A stretch of 8,400 nt of DNA from an uncultured Ruminococcus sp. (GTDB taxonomy: Bacteria > Bacillota > Clostridia > Oscillospirales > Ruminococcaceae): positions 1-8,400 of the forward strand of contig CAMWLD010000084.1 of assembly GCA_947175005.1 (NCBI GenBank), written 5' to 3'. Both the position numbers and the translations under genes were made by a program. The stretch's first letter is position 1; every line of letters begins with the position of its first letter. Below the pieces are notes generated by a model. The model worked only from the letters and a program-made list of their open reading frames with translations, was not told where the DNA came from and searched no databases. This document shows positions 1 through 5,837 of this stretch, piece after piece.

Positions 1-6
1 CAAATA

Positions 7-1365
7 TTAACCGACAATTTCCCCCTCCACAGCCCAGTTATGGGTCTTAGTCACTCTGACATCATGCATAGTACCTATAAGAGAACGCTCTCCCTTTACC
101 AACGTTATGATAAATTCATTGCTCTTGCCGCTGATAAAGCCCTTGTATTCCCCGTCAAAAAGCACACGGAAAATCCTCCCCTCAAACCGTTTGTAGCCCT
201 CTTCAGCCAGCTGCCTTTGCAGTGTCAGCAAACGCTGCATACGCTCGGATTTTTCTCCCTCGGGGGTCCTGTCCTCCATTGCAGCCGCCCTTGTGCCGCT
301 GCGTTTTGAGTAAATAAACGAGAAAATATTGTCATACCTCACCCGCTTCATAATTTCCAGCGTGTCACAAAAATCTTCCTCGGTCTCATTGGGAAACCCC
401 ACAATAATATCCGTAGTAAGGGACAGCCCCGGCATTACGCTGCGTGCATAGTCCACAAGCTCCATGTACCGCTCCGACGTGTACCCCCTGTTCATTTCCT
501 TTAATATCCTGTCGCTCCCCGACTGCAAGGGCAGATGAACGCTTTTGCAGACCTTTTCACACTCCGCAACAGCATTAAAAAAATCCCGCCCTGCGTCCTT
601 GGGGTGGGGGGACATGAACCGAATGCGGAAATCCCCGTCAATACGGTTTATTCTATACAGCAGCTCGGGAAAATCAATCCCTGCTGCCGTCCCCCTGCCG
701 TAGGAGTTCACATTCTGCCCCAGCAGCATTATCTCCTTGCAGCCGCCCTCCGCAAGCCCCTTTATTTCTTCGATTATATTTTCCGGTTCACGGCTTCTTT
801 CCCTGCCTCTCACATACGGTACAATGCAATAGCTGCAAAAATTATTGCAGCCGTACATTATCGAGACACCTGCCTTGTAACTGTCCGTCCGCACAGGGTC
901 GATACCCTCGAAGCATTCGCCATTCCTACAGGCAGTATCGCTCACAAATTTTCCCTCGGTCAGAACCTCGTAAAGCAGCCTCGGCAGCTCCCTCATGGCA
1001 GAAGTGCCGAAAAGAATATCCACAAAAGGATACGACTGCCGCAGCTTGACCGTTGTTTTTTCTTCTTCCGCCATGCAGCCGCAGATGATTATTATCAACC
1101 CGGGATTTTCTTTTTTCAGCCGCTTCAGTTCTCCGATGTGTCCATACACCTTTACCTCTGCATTTTCCCGCACAGCGCAGGTGTTGAGCACTATTATATC
1201 TGCCTCGTCGCGGCTCACAGTAACGCCGCAGCCAAGTCCGCATAAAATTCCCGTTATCTTCTCTCCGTCGCTCACATTCTGCTGACAGCCGTAGCTGTGC
1301 ACATAGCATAAAGGGGGCTGTTCCCTCTTCTCAAAAATTTCCCGAACCTTTTCTTCGTAATTCAT
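7..1365 (-). CDS. miaB: tRNA-2-methylthio-N6-dimethylallyladenosine synthase MiaB
   Basis: MiaB is a cytoplasmic radical-SAM methylthiotransferase. It adds a methylthio group to N6-isopentenyladenosine at position 37 of tRNAs reading UNN codons. The 452-residue protein has the full family layout. The N-terminal UPF0004 domain (about 18-145) carries the three ligands of the auxiliary [4Fe-4S] cluster, Cys27 (in YGCQQN), Cys63 (in NTCAVRE) and Cys97 (in CGCMAEE). The radical-SAM domain has the CX3CX2C motif at Cys173, Cys177 and Cys180, followed by LGQNVNSYG (215-223) and the HLPLQSGSD segment (277-285). A C-terminal TRAM domain covers about 385-450. The NTCAVRE/YGCQQN pattern favours MiaB over RimO or MtaB. 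The ATG start is set by AGAGGA about 8 nt upstream. It lies 53 nt downstream of the DUF4015-like gene and is probably co-transcribed with it. Nothing is broken or missing. Confidence 0.97.
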   Translation of the reverse strand: MNYEEKVREIFEKREQPPLCYVHSYGCQQNVSDGEKITGILCGLGCGVTVSRDEADIIVLNTCAVRENAEVKVYGHIGELKRLKKENPGLIIIICGCMAEEEKTTVKLRQSYPFVDILFGTSAMRELPRLLYEVLTEGKFVSDTACRNGECFEGIDPVRTDSYKAGVSIMYGCNNFCSYCIVPYVRGRERSREPENIIEEIKGLAEGGCKEIMLLGQNVNSYGRGTAAGIDFPELLYRINRIDGDFRIRFMSPHPKDAGRDFFNAVAECEKVCKSVHLPLQSGSDRILKEMNRGYTSERYMELVDYARSVMPGLSLTTDIIVGFPNETEEDFCDTLEIMKRVRYDNIFSFIYSKRSGTRAAAMEDRTPEGEKSERMQRLLTLQRQLAEEGYKRFEGRIFRVLFDGEYKGFISGKSNEFIITLVKGERSLIGTMHDVRVTKTHNWAVEGEIVG

Positions 1366-1418
1366 TTTATTTTCCTCTAAATTATTTATGTATAAACAGC
1401 AATAAAAACTTCTGACTT

Positions 1419-2795
1419 TTAGTAAACATAATAACCCTCATATCCCATTCCCGAAACCGTCGAAACAGCAGCGGCAAATTCCTCGGCAGACATGGACTCA
1501 CGGTCAAGAAAAGCCTCTGTGGGAATATCTCCGCACTGCCTCTCCACCTCGGCAAAAACCGCCATGATCTTGTCGTCCTCGTCAAGGTAATCGAGAATTA
1601 TCTCCTCGCCCCCCGCTACCATGGTCTTAGCAATATTGTCCTCGGAATAATCTATAAGTATGGTGCAGCCCTGCAAAAGATCGGGGTGGAAAATCTCGCT
1701 GTAATCCTTTATTATGGAGTTTGCGGTAATTCGTATCATCACCCTTGCGCCCTTTTCGCTGCCCGCCTCGGTCATCATGCAGGCAAGGGAGGCAAGCGCC
1801 TTGTAGCGCGCGCTGCTGAACGGAGTAATATGCTCCCCTATCAGCTCAACATCTGTAGAACGGAAATCGGGGAAAACAAAATCCTCGCAAATGATCTCCC
1901 CGAAGCCTGCGCCTCCAAGCTCCCTCATAATGTCGCACAGGTAATCCTGCGCCACCTCGTCAAAGGGGTCTATCCAGGGCTTTCCGCCGTTGTCGGGGGC
2001 GGCGTCCAGCCAGGTGGTGTCGTCATTGCTTCGGTATGAACCGTCACGGTAATCGCCGTAGCGGTTGTTATCTTTCAGCACGCTGACCAGCGCCACAGGC
2101 CGTAAGCCCTTGGCAAGGGCGGCATTTGCCGCCTGTTTTGCCGTGACTTCCGATTTTATGGGCTTTTCCCCGTCTGTAACCGTTGCCACAAAGGGTATCT
2201 CCGTTTTGTAGTAGAATGCGCCGCCGTCGGCTTTCATGGGCATTATCACCGCCGAAGCCCCGCTGCTGCGTATCTCGTCCAAAGCGGCTTCAAGGCTGTC
2301 AAAGTCCTGCATATCCTCCAGTGAAATGGTGTAAGCCGCCCCGCCGTTTTTAACGTCCGTGGAAACAGGGGCTGTATTTACATCAGCCTCGGTAACAGCA
2401 GGCTGCACAGGCCGCGCTGTCCCCTCGGTAACAATGGTCTCGGCAGGCGCTTCGGGAGGAGCTTTTCCCTCGGTCTGCGCCGTGGCTGTTATGGGCGCAT
2501 TAAGAATGTCGGGCAGCGACTCGGTTTGTACGGGTTCGCTCTCATTGACCGTGCCCATATCGTCCGAAATATCGGGGGCGGAGGTGTCCGTCTGCTGTTC
2601 GGGACTCCACGGCTCGCTAACGATCTGCGTTTCCCTCGCCTTGATATAATCGCCGATAGGTCCCGCGACGCTGTAGCCCACGAAAACCAGCACTGCCACC
2701 GCCGCAACGCTTGCGGCAATTTTAATGCCGTTATTGTTTCTTCTTTTTATCTTGTAACGCCTCTTGGGACGGAATATTCTTTTATTTTTTCTCAT
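1419..2795 (-). CDS. Membrane-anchored putative glycoside hydrolase (DUF4015-like barrel)
   Basis: This 458-residue protein has a very basic cytoplasmic N-terminus (1-24, many Arg/Lys) and one transmembrane anchor at about 25-45. A low-complexity Pro/Thr/Glu/Ala-rich linker (about 55-152) follows, then a globular extracytoplasmic domain (about 153-458). The globular part resembles the DUF4015 putative glycoside hydrolase family, a TIM-barrel fold. It has an early strand with VIMPMKADGGAFYY (183-196), a strand with GLRPVALVSVL (230-240), then KPWIDPFDEVAQDYL (272-286) and FGEIICEDFVFPDF (298-311). The last is the position where family members carry acidic barrel-end residues. Substrate and activity cannot be read from the sequence. 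A cell-wall or capsule sugar role is inferred from the anchor and linker. GGGAG sits about 10 nt before the ATG. It is first in a two-gene unit with miaB, and the functional link between the two is not obvious. The family call is from remembered motif similarity only. Confidence 0.7.
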   Translation of the reverse strand: MRKNKRIFRPKRRYKIKRRNNNGIKIAASVAAVAVLVFVGYSVAGPIGDYIKARETQIVSEPWSPEQQTDTSAPDISDDMGTVNESEPVQTESLPDILNAPITATAQTEGKAPPEAPAETIVTEGTARPVQPAVTEADVNTAPVSTDVKNGGAAYTISLEDMQDFDSLEAALDEIRSSGASAVIMPMKADGGAFYYKTEIPFVATVTDGEKPIKSEVTAKQAANAALAKGLRPVALVSVLKDNNRYGDYRDGSYRSNDDTTWLDAAPDNGGKPWIDPFDEVAQDYLCDIMRELGGAGFGEIICEDFVFPDFRSTDVELIGEHITPFSSARYKALASLACMMTEAGSEKGARVMIRITANSIIKDYSEIFHPDLLQGCTILIDYSEDNIAKTMVAGGEEIILDYLDEDDKIMAVFAEVERQCGDIPTEAFLDRESMSAEEFAAAVSTVSGMGYEGYYVY

Positions 2796-2817
2796 TTTTG
2801 ACTTACTCCCTTTTTTA

Positions 2818-2845
2818 ATTAATAATTAATAGTTAATAATTAATA
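2818..2845. repeat. Four-copy heptad repeat (ATTAATA) in the 5' leader
   Basis: Four head-to-tail copies of a 7-bp unit lie here: ATTAATA, ATTAATA, GTTAATA, ATTAATA. They sit between the presumed promoter and the ribosome site of the DUF4015-like gene. The array is nearly palindromic, so it could form a weak hairpin or bend DNA. Such AT-rich arrays can change length by slippage and alter promoter spacing or leader folding. Confidence 0.75.
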
Positions 2846-2873
2846 ATGATTTTTGTTAATGCTTTCCTGTCAA
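2843..2873 (-). promoter_or_regulatory. Tentative sigma-A-type promoter for the DUF4015-like gene and miaB
   Basis: On the minus strand a perfect -35 hexamer TTGACA lies at 2873-2868. A weaker -10 candidate, CATTAT (2848-2843, 4 of 6 matches), follows after a 19-nt spacer. Transcription would begin just before the heptad repeat and run through it into the ribosome site of the gene starting at 2795. The exact -10 is uncertain because the whole area is AT-rich. Confidence 0.4.
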
Positions 2874-3140
2874 CGGCTCTTGCCGGATTACTCTATAATT
2901 ATTTTCCCGAAATTTGCCCGAAAAATTATTAATTCGGAGAAAATAAAAATTTATAGATCCGCTTAAATTTTTTCTGCCAAATTTAACCGAAAAAACAGTT
3001 TATCCGACAAATTCAAAGCAGAAAAAAAACATTATATTTCCGGGTTTTTCGGGAAATATTCCGTTAAAATCATTCCGAAAATTATCCTCAAAAAATGTTC
3101 TTTACATAAAACTCAAGGAAATATTTTGCTTGGGATTTCT
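2874..3140. other. AT-rich gap between the rnf-like unit and the DUF4015-like gene
   Basis: The full gene-free stretch is 2796-3174 (379 nt). No convincing open frame is present on either strand. It holds the heptad repeat and promoter at the left, an intrinsic terminator at 3022-3059 and a direct repeat at 3141-3168. The rest is made of recurring short words such as CCGAAAATT and AAATTT, which also fill the spacers inside the rnf-like cluster. In a normal clostridial Rnf operon rnfB would follow rnfA here. No CX2CX2CX4C-type ferredoxin motifs were seen. Confidence 0.6.
3022..3059 (-). terminator. Intrinsic terminator downstream of the rnfA-like gene
   Basis: On the minus strand, ATATTTCC (3059-3052) pairs perfectly with GGAAATAT (3041-3034) around a 10-nt loop. 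After a 4-nt gap comes a run of eight T (3029-3022). It lies about 115 nt past the rnfA-like stop codon and would end the rnf-like transcript before the DUF4015-like promoter. The stem is AT-rich, so its strength is uncertain. Confidence 0.65.
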
Positions 3141-3168
3141 TGCCGCAGATCATTCTGCCGCAGATCAT
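3141..3168. repeat. Tandem 13-bp direct repeat just past the rnfA-like stop
   Basis: TGCCGCAGATCAT occurs twice, at 3141-3153 and 3156-3168, with a 15-bp period. It starts 6 nt beyond the stop codon of the rnfA-like gene. It is GC-richer than the surrounding spacer, and looks like a recent short duplication or a paired binding site. Confidence 0.8.
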
Positions 3169-3174
3169 ATGCAA

Positions 3175-3765
3175 TTATCCGCCTATGCCGTAAATTGCCA
3201 TGGCAATAAGCCCGGTGTAAAGCATTATGGCGGGAAATCCTCTGAATGCGGCAGGGACTTTTTCGGAACACAAATGCCCGTAAACTCCCGAAAGCATTAT
3301 GGCTGCCAGCCCGAAGCCCGCTCCCGAGCAAAGACCGAAAAGCAGAAATTCCGACAGACTCTCGCAGCGGGAAACGCTTAAAAATATTGTACCCATAACC
3401 GTGCTGTTAAACGCAGAGATGTGAACATATTTTTTCAGTCTCCCGAAATTTCGTCCGCCAAAGGCACGGAGAAGAACCAATGTGGCAGCGTAAATTATCC
3501 CTATCGCCGCCGCATAAAGCAAGGGCATAAAGGCTCTGTCCGCCTGAACTCCCCATACCTTCATCAGCCGTCCCGCCGCACCTGCGCAAAGAGTGAACCA
3601 CATGACGCCCAGACAAGCGCCTATGAGATTGCGTTTATTTTTTGCGGCGGTTATCATGGTGCTTACTCCAAAGGCACGGGAAAACACCGCATTCTCCGTC
3701 AGCACCGCAGCCGCAGCGGATAATAAAAATCCGCCTGTTAAGCTGTTATCCATATTTTTCACCAT
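3175..3765 (-). CDS. rnfA: RnfA-family membrane protein lacking the [2Fe-2S] cysteines
   Basis: This 196-residue protein has about six hydrophobic segments, the usual RnfA/NqrE length. Family signatures are the N-terminal AVLTENAVFSRAFGVST (20-36), the mid-membrane NSTVMG (120-125) and the strongly conserved end VPAAFRGF...GLIAMAIYGIGG (170-196). In ordinary RnfA one cysteine in LGLCP and one in TTNCAVLG hold half of an intramembrane [2Fe-2S] cluster shared with RnfE. Here the aligned residues are Ser35 and Ser121. The five cysteines present (51, 60, 134, 146, 166) lie elsewhere, so I infer the cluster cannot form. The start is uncertain: ATG at 3765 has only a weak CGGAACGG upstream, and ATG at 3753 (residue 5) is an alternative. 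It is the last gene of a D-E-A run, 117 nt after the rnfE-like gene. No rnfB follows. The family call is firm, but the function is not that of a classical Rnf subunit. Confidence 0.88.
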   Translation of the reverse strand: MVKNMDNSLTGGFLLSAAAAVLTENAVFSRAFGVSTMITAAKNKRNLIGACLGVMWFTLCAGAAGRLMKVWGVQADRAFMPLLYAAAIGIIYAATLVLLRAFGGRNFGRLKKYVHISAFNSTVMGTIFLSVSRCESLSEFLLFGLCSGAGFGLAAIMLSGVYGHLCSEKVPAAFRGFPAIMLYTGLIAMAIYGIGG

Positions 3766-3785
3766 ACCGTTCCGGTCAGTCCATG

Positions 3786-3815
3786 ATAATAGGTTTATTC
3801 GGTTAAATTTTCCAA
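3786..3815 (-). promoter_or_regulatory. Possible promoter in the spacer before the rnfA-like gene
   Basis: On the minus strand TTGGAA (3815-3810, 4 of 6 to -35) is followed after 18 nt by TATTAT (3791-3786, 5 of 6 to -10). This would give the rnfA-like gene its own transcript with a very short leader. Chance matches are common in such AT-rich DNA. Confidence 0.25.
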
Positions 3816-3841
3816 AAATATTTACAAAAATTAAAACCGAA
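3798..3841. repeat. Imperfect inverted repeat in the E-A spacer
   Basis: TTCGGTT (3798-3804) pairs perfectly with AACCGAA (3835-3841). The stem continues imperfectly inward through A/T-rich sequence. It occupies much of the 117-nt gap between the rnfE-like and rnfA-like genes (3766-3882). It could form an RNA hairpin in the transcript or be an operator. No T-run follows it on the minus strand, so it is not a standard terminator. Confidence 0.5.
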
Positions 3842-3882
3842 CCAAATTCATATAAACGACACGTCAGACACCGTTATTATTA

Positions 3883-4470
3883 TTAATTGTTCTTCGTTAC
3901 CCGAATAAGCGCACCCATAAGCCCTATTAAAATAAAGCCTCCGCAGGGTGCGGACAAAATGGGTATGACAGTGTTCACGCCGTAAAGCACGCCGCCTATC
4001 CCTCCCTGAGAGAAAAGCTCACGCACCGCTCCCAGTAAAATAAGCGCCATATCAAAGCCCAGAATGTGGGAAATAACATCCGTCACAAACCGCCCGCCTT
4101 TCATTCGGAAAAAGCGCAGCTCCGAGCCTCTTACCACAAAATCCCCCGTAACTATAAGGGTGAGGAAAACTCCCAAGGAAGCGGGGCTTACAGGCGAAAA
4201 TTTTTCCGCCGCCAAATAGCATGGAATATACACCGCCGCCGCAGTCAGCGTATATAATATTATACGCAGGGCATAGGGTATCTTTCGCGGAAGCAGACGG
4301 GAGACCATAAGCGCCCCGAAAGTGGTCATTGAAAAAAGCAGGGCATATCCAAGGGCAGTGCTCAATGAATTGCCGAGAATTACCGCAGGGGCTGCGGACA
4401 TTCCCGCTGCAAACACGGGATTGTGCGACCATATACCGTCAAGCGGCGACCATTTTCTTTCACTTTTCAC
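3883..4470 (-). CDS. rnfE: RnfE-family membrane protein lacking the [2Fe-2S] cysteines
   Basis: This 195-residue polytopic membrane protein belongs to the RnfE/NqrD family. Conserved landmarks are GIWSHNPVF (12-20), SLGVFLTLIVTGD (98-110) and GFDMALILLGAVREL (138-152). Ordinary RnfE has a ligand cysteine in LGLCP (first half) and one in LIVTNC. An ungapped alignment gives Ala27 before the conserved Pro28 (Ser25 with a small gap), and Asp110 in place of the second cysteine. The only cysteines are Cys84 and Cys176, at other positions. Together with the rnfA-like protein this removes all four ligands of the shared cluster. The start is GTG, with AAGGGGAG about 11 nt upstream, and no nearby ATG fits better. 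It lies 277 nt after the rnfD-like stop, a gap where rnfG would normally be. Confidence 0.88.
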   Translation of the reverse strand: MKSERKWSPLDGIWSHNPVFAAGMSAAPAVILGNSLSTALGYALLFSMTTFGALMVSRLLPRKIPYALRIILYTLTAAAVYIPCYLAAEKFSPVSPASLGVFLTLIVTGDFVVRGSELRFFRMKGGRFVTDVISHILGFDMALILLGAVRELFSQGGIGGVLYGVNTVIPILSAPCGGFILIGLMGALIRVTKNN

Positions 4471-4530
4471 GGGTGCGTTTTCTCCCCTTTCGCAAACGGT
4501 TTAACGTATTATTTCGTATATCATCACAAA

Positions 4531-4605
4531 AAAATTTATCGGATATTACAGAAAAATTTTTGCAAATCTCCTACGTATTTTTGGGGTACTTTACCGATAA
4601 ATTTT
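4531..4605. repeat. Perfect 12-bp inverted repeat in the D-E spacer
   Basis: AAAATTTATCGG (4531-4542) and CCGATAAATTTT (4594-4605) are perfect reverse complements separated by 51 nt. They lie in the gene-free 277-nt gap (4471-4747) between the rnfD-like and rnfE-like genes, about 60 nt before the rnfE-like start. The rest of the gap is AT-rich, with a second hairpin and a tandem repeat listed separately. No open frame of useful length is present on the minus strand there. Confidence 0.75.
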
Positions 4606-4654
4606 AATCGGGAAATATCAAAAAATTTTCGGGCATATTTTTGGCGGATCCTTC

Positions 4655-4677
4655 GGAAAATATCATTAAAATTTTCC
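4655..4677. repeat. Small perfect hairpin in the D-E spacer
   Basis: GGAAAAT (4655-4661) and ATTTTCC (4671-4677) are perfect complements around a 9-nt loop. On the minus strand no T-run follows, so it is unlikely to be an intrinsic terminator. It may protect or process the transcript between the rnfD-like and rnfE-like genes. Confidence 0.5.
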
Positions 4678-4703
4678 AAAAAAGTTACAAATTAGCGGCA
4701 ATC

Positions 4704-4742
4704 CCGACTGTCGGCAACGTCCGACTGTCAGCAACGTCCGAC
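4704..4742. repeat. 17-bp tandem repeat just past the rnfD-like stop
   Basis: Two copies of a 17-bp unit, CCGACTGTCGGCAACGT (4704-4720) and CCGACTGTCAGCAACGT (4721-4737), differ by one base. A third partial copy, CCGAC (4738-4742), follows. The first unit contains the perfect palindrome CCGAC-T-GTCGG. It begins 5 nt beyond the rnfD-like stop codon on the coding strand. The placement matches that of the direct repeat after the rnfA-like gene. Confidence 0.85.
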
Positions 4743-4747
4743 AACAT

Positions 4748-5695
4748 TCACTGCGTTTTTTCGGACTGCGCAGCCGCAGGTCTGCCGACAATATTATCCG
4801 CCAAAAAAGCAAACGGTGCGGCTATGACGCAGGAGTAGACCGCAGGAAAGCGCAGGGAGGAAATTTCCGAAACTATTATTATAAGGATTCCCGAAATTAT
4901 GCCGAAAATTATCCGCCCGGAAATTTTCTCCGGAATATGCCCGCCGCAGGACAAGACCGCAACAGCGAAAATGTCAACGGCGCAGGCGGCAAGGCTTTTA
5001 TTCCCGAAAAGGAGAATATACCCCAAAAACACCGCCGCTTCGGGAATCAGCACGCTTCGGGGATACGCCCCCATGAAAATAACAGCAGCCCCGCAGACCA
5101 TTACCGTAACAGCCCCGGTGCAGCCGAGAGGTGCCGGGGTACTGCCCACCAGCAGCTCCAGTTCGGAAAATTCTCCGCCCGAAACGCCTCCCGAAAAAGC
5201 ACGGTATAACTGCTCTGTTACTGTATTTGCCAGCCCCAGCGGTTCAAAGGGCTTGGGATAAAAATGCGTTTGCCGATAAAAGGACAACTCTGCGAAAATA
5301 TATCCTGCGGCTGCCGGGCATATAATTTCACAGCCCCTGCCGCCGAAGGGATGCTTGGCTATGCATACCGCAAAAACGCACGCTCCCGCAGCAATCGTGT
5401 ACGGCACGGAAGCAGGCAGCAGGCAGGCTATGGCAAGCCCTGTGACAATGGTGGAAAGATCGTGGATACGCAGCCGCTTTTTTCGCAGGATAAGGCAGAC
5501 AATGTCCGCACCCAGACAGCTTGCCGCGCACACCGCAGCCACTGCCGCCGCTCTCGGGCCATAGTAGTAAACACCCATTGCGCAGTGCACAAGCAATACT
5601 GCCGTTAAGGAACTTTCCGCTCCGAAGCCCTCGGGCAGCTTGGTTTTTTCCCTGTTTAAAGCGGCTTCGAGCATTTTGGGGGATTTATTTTTCAT
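4748..5695 (-). CDS. rnfD: RnfD/NqrB-family membrane protein lacking the FMN-attachment site
   Basis: This 315-residue polytopic membrane protein is of normal RnfD length. The ATG at 5695 is chosen because GGAGGA lies 6 nt upstream; the frame is open a further 19 codons upstream without a ribosome site. The best family block is 78-134: HDLSTIVTGLAIACLLP, then VFAVCIAKHPFGGRG and CPAAAGYIF. GRIIFGIISGILIIIVSEI (260-278) matches the family's penultimate helix. Two defining sites are changed. RnfD normally binds FMN covalently through Thr in a V-S/T-x-A-T-P-L motif, but the aligned segment reads NTVTEQLYRA (157-166) with no acceptor Thr. The conserved GQN...NPA loop is GCEIICPA (121-128), creating Cys122-X3-Cys126. 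There are 14 cysteines in all, many in membrane helices. No rnfC lies upstream; instead a divergent mecA-like gene starts 150 nt away. I infer it is not flavinylated. Confidence 0.87.
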   Translation of the reverse strand: MKNKSPKMLEAALNREKTKLPEGFGAESSLTAVLLVHCAMGVYYYGPRAAAVAAVCAASCLGADIVCLILRKKRLRIHDLSTIVTGLAIACLLPASVPYTIAAGACVFAVCIAKHPFGGRGCEIICPAAAGYIFAELSFYRQTHFYPKPFEPLGLANTVTEQLYRAFSGGVSGGEFSELELLVGSTPAPLGCTGAVTVMVCGAAVIFMGAYPRSVLIPEAAVFLGYILLFGNKSLAACAVDIFAVAVLSCGGHIPEKISGRIIFGIISGILIIIVSEISSLRFPAVYSCVIAAPFAFLADNIVGRPAAAQSEKTQ

Positions 5696-5804
5696 GGGAT
5701 TCCTCCGCATATTTTTATGTTGATAAGCTCTGCTGCAAGAGGCAGGAGGCAAGAAAAAGCCTGTTGTACAGAGCGTTTTTTGTTTTAATTTGTTTACGAT
5801 CCGA

Positions 5805-5819
5805 ACAGCAGTGTGCTGT
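5805..5819. promoter_or_regulatory. Perfect dyad in the divergent rnfD-like / mecA-like intergenic region
   Basis: ACAGCA (5805-5810) and TGCTGT (5814-5819) form a perfect inverted repeat with a 3-nt centre. It overlaps the start of a possible -10 for the plus-strand gene (TATTAT at 5819-5824) and lies 13-27 nt before its ribosome site. It could be a repressor operator controlling one or both divergent genes. No good -35 was found at normal spacing for either direction in 5696-5845. Confidence 0.4.
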
Positions 5820-5831
5820 ATTATTCATAAT

Positions 5832-5837
5832 AAGGAG
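5832..5837 (+). promoter_or_regulatory. Ribosome binding site that fixes the TTG start of the mecA-like gene
   Basis: AAGGAG lies 8 nt before the TTG at 5846. No in-frame ATG or GTG is close enough to compete, so this site decides the start. Confidence 0.8.

Noticed and set aside
535..1245. Long plus-strand open frame of 236 codons opposite miaB
   Set aside because: It lies wholly antisense to a clearly real miaB and shows no family motif, so it is a codon-bias shadow.
2880..3110. Spacer with recurring short words considered as a CRISPR array
   Set aside because: There are no regularly spaced identical repeats; similarity is limited to short AT-rich words.
2900..3174. Possible remnant of rnfB after the rnfA-like gene
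   Set aside because: No cysteine-rich ferredoxin motif or usable frame could be seen by eye; a frameshift-tolerant search would be needed to support it.
4423..4695. Plus-strand open frame spanning the D-E spacer
   Set aside because: It is Lys/Phe/Ile-rich low-complexity translation of AT-rich DNA, overlaps the rnfE-like start and has no convincing ribosome site.
5696..5752. Longer rnfD-like start at 5752 adding 19 residues
   Set aside because: No ribosome site precedes it, whereas GGAGGA lies 6 nt before the ATG at 5695.
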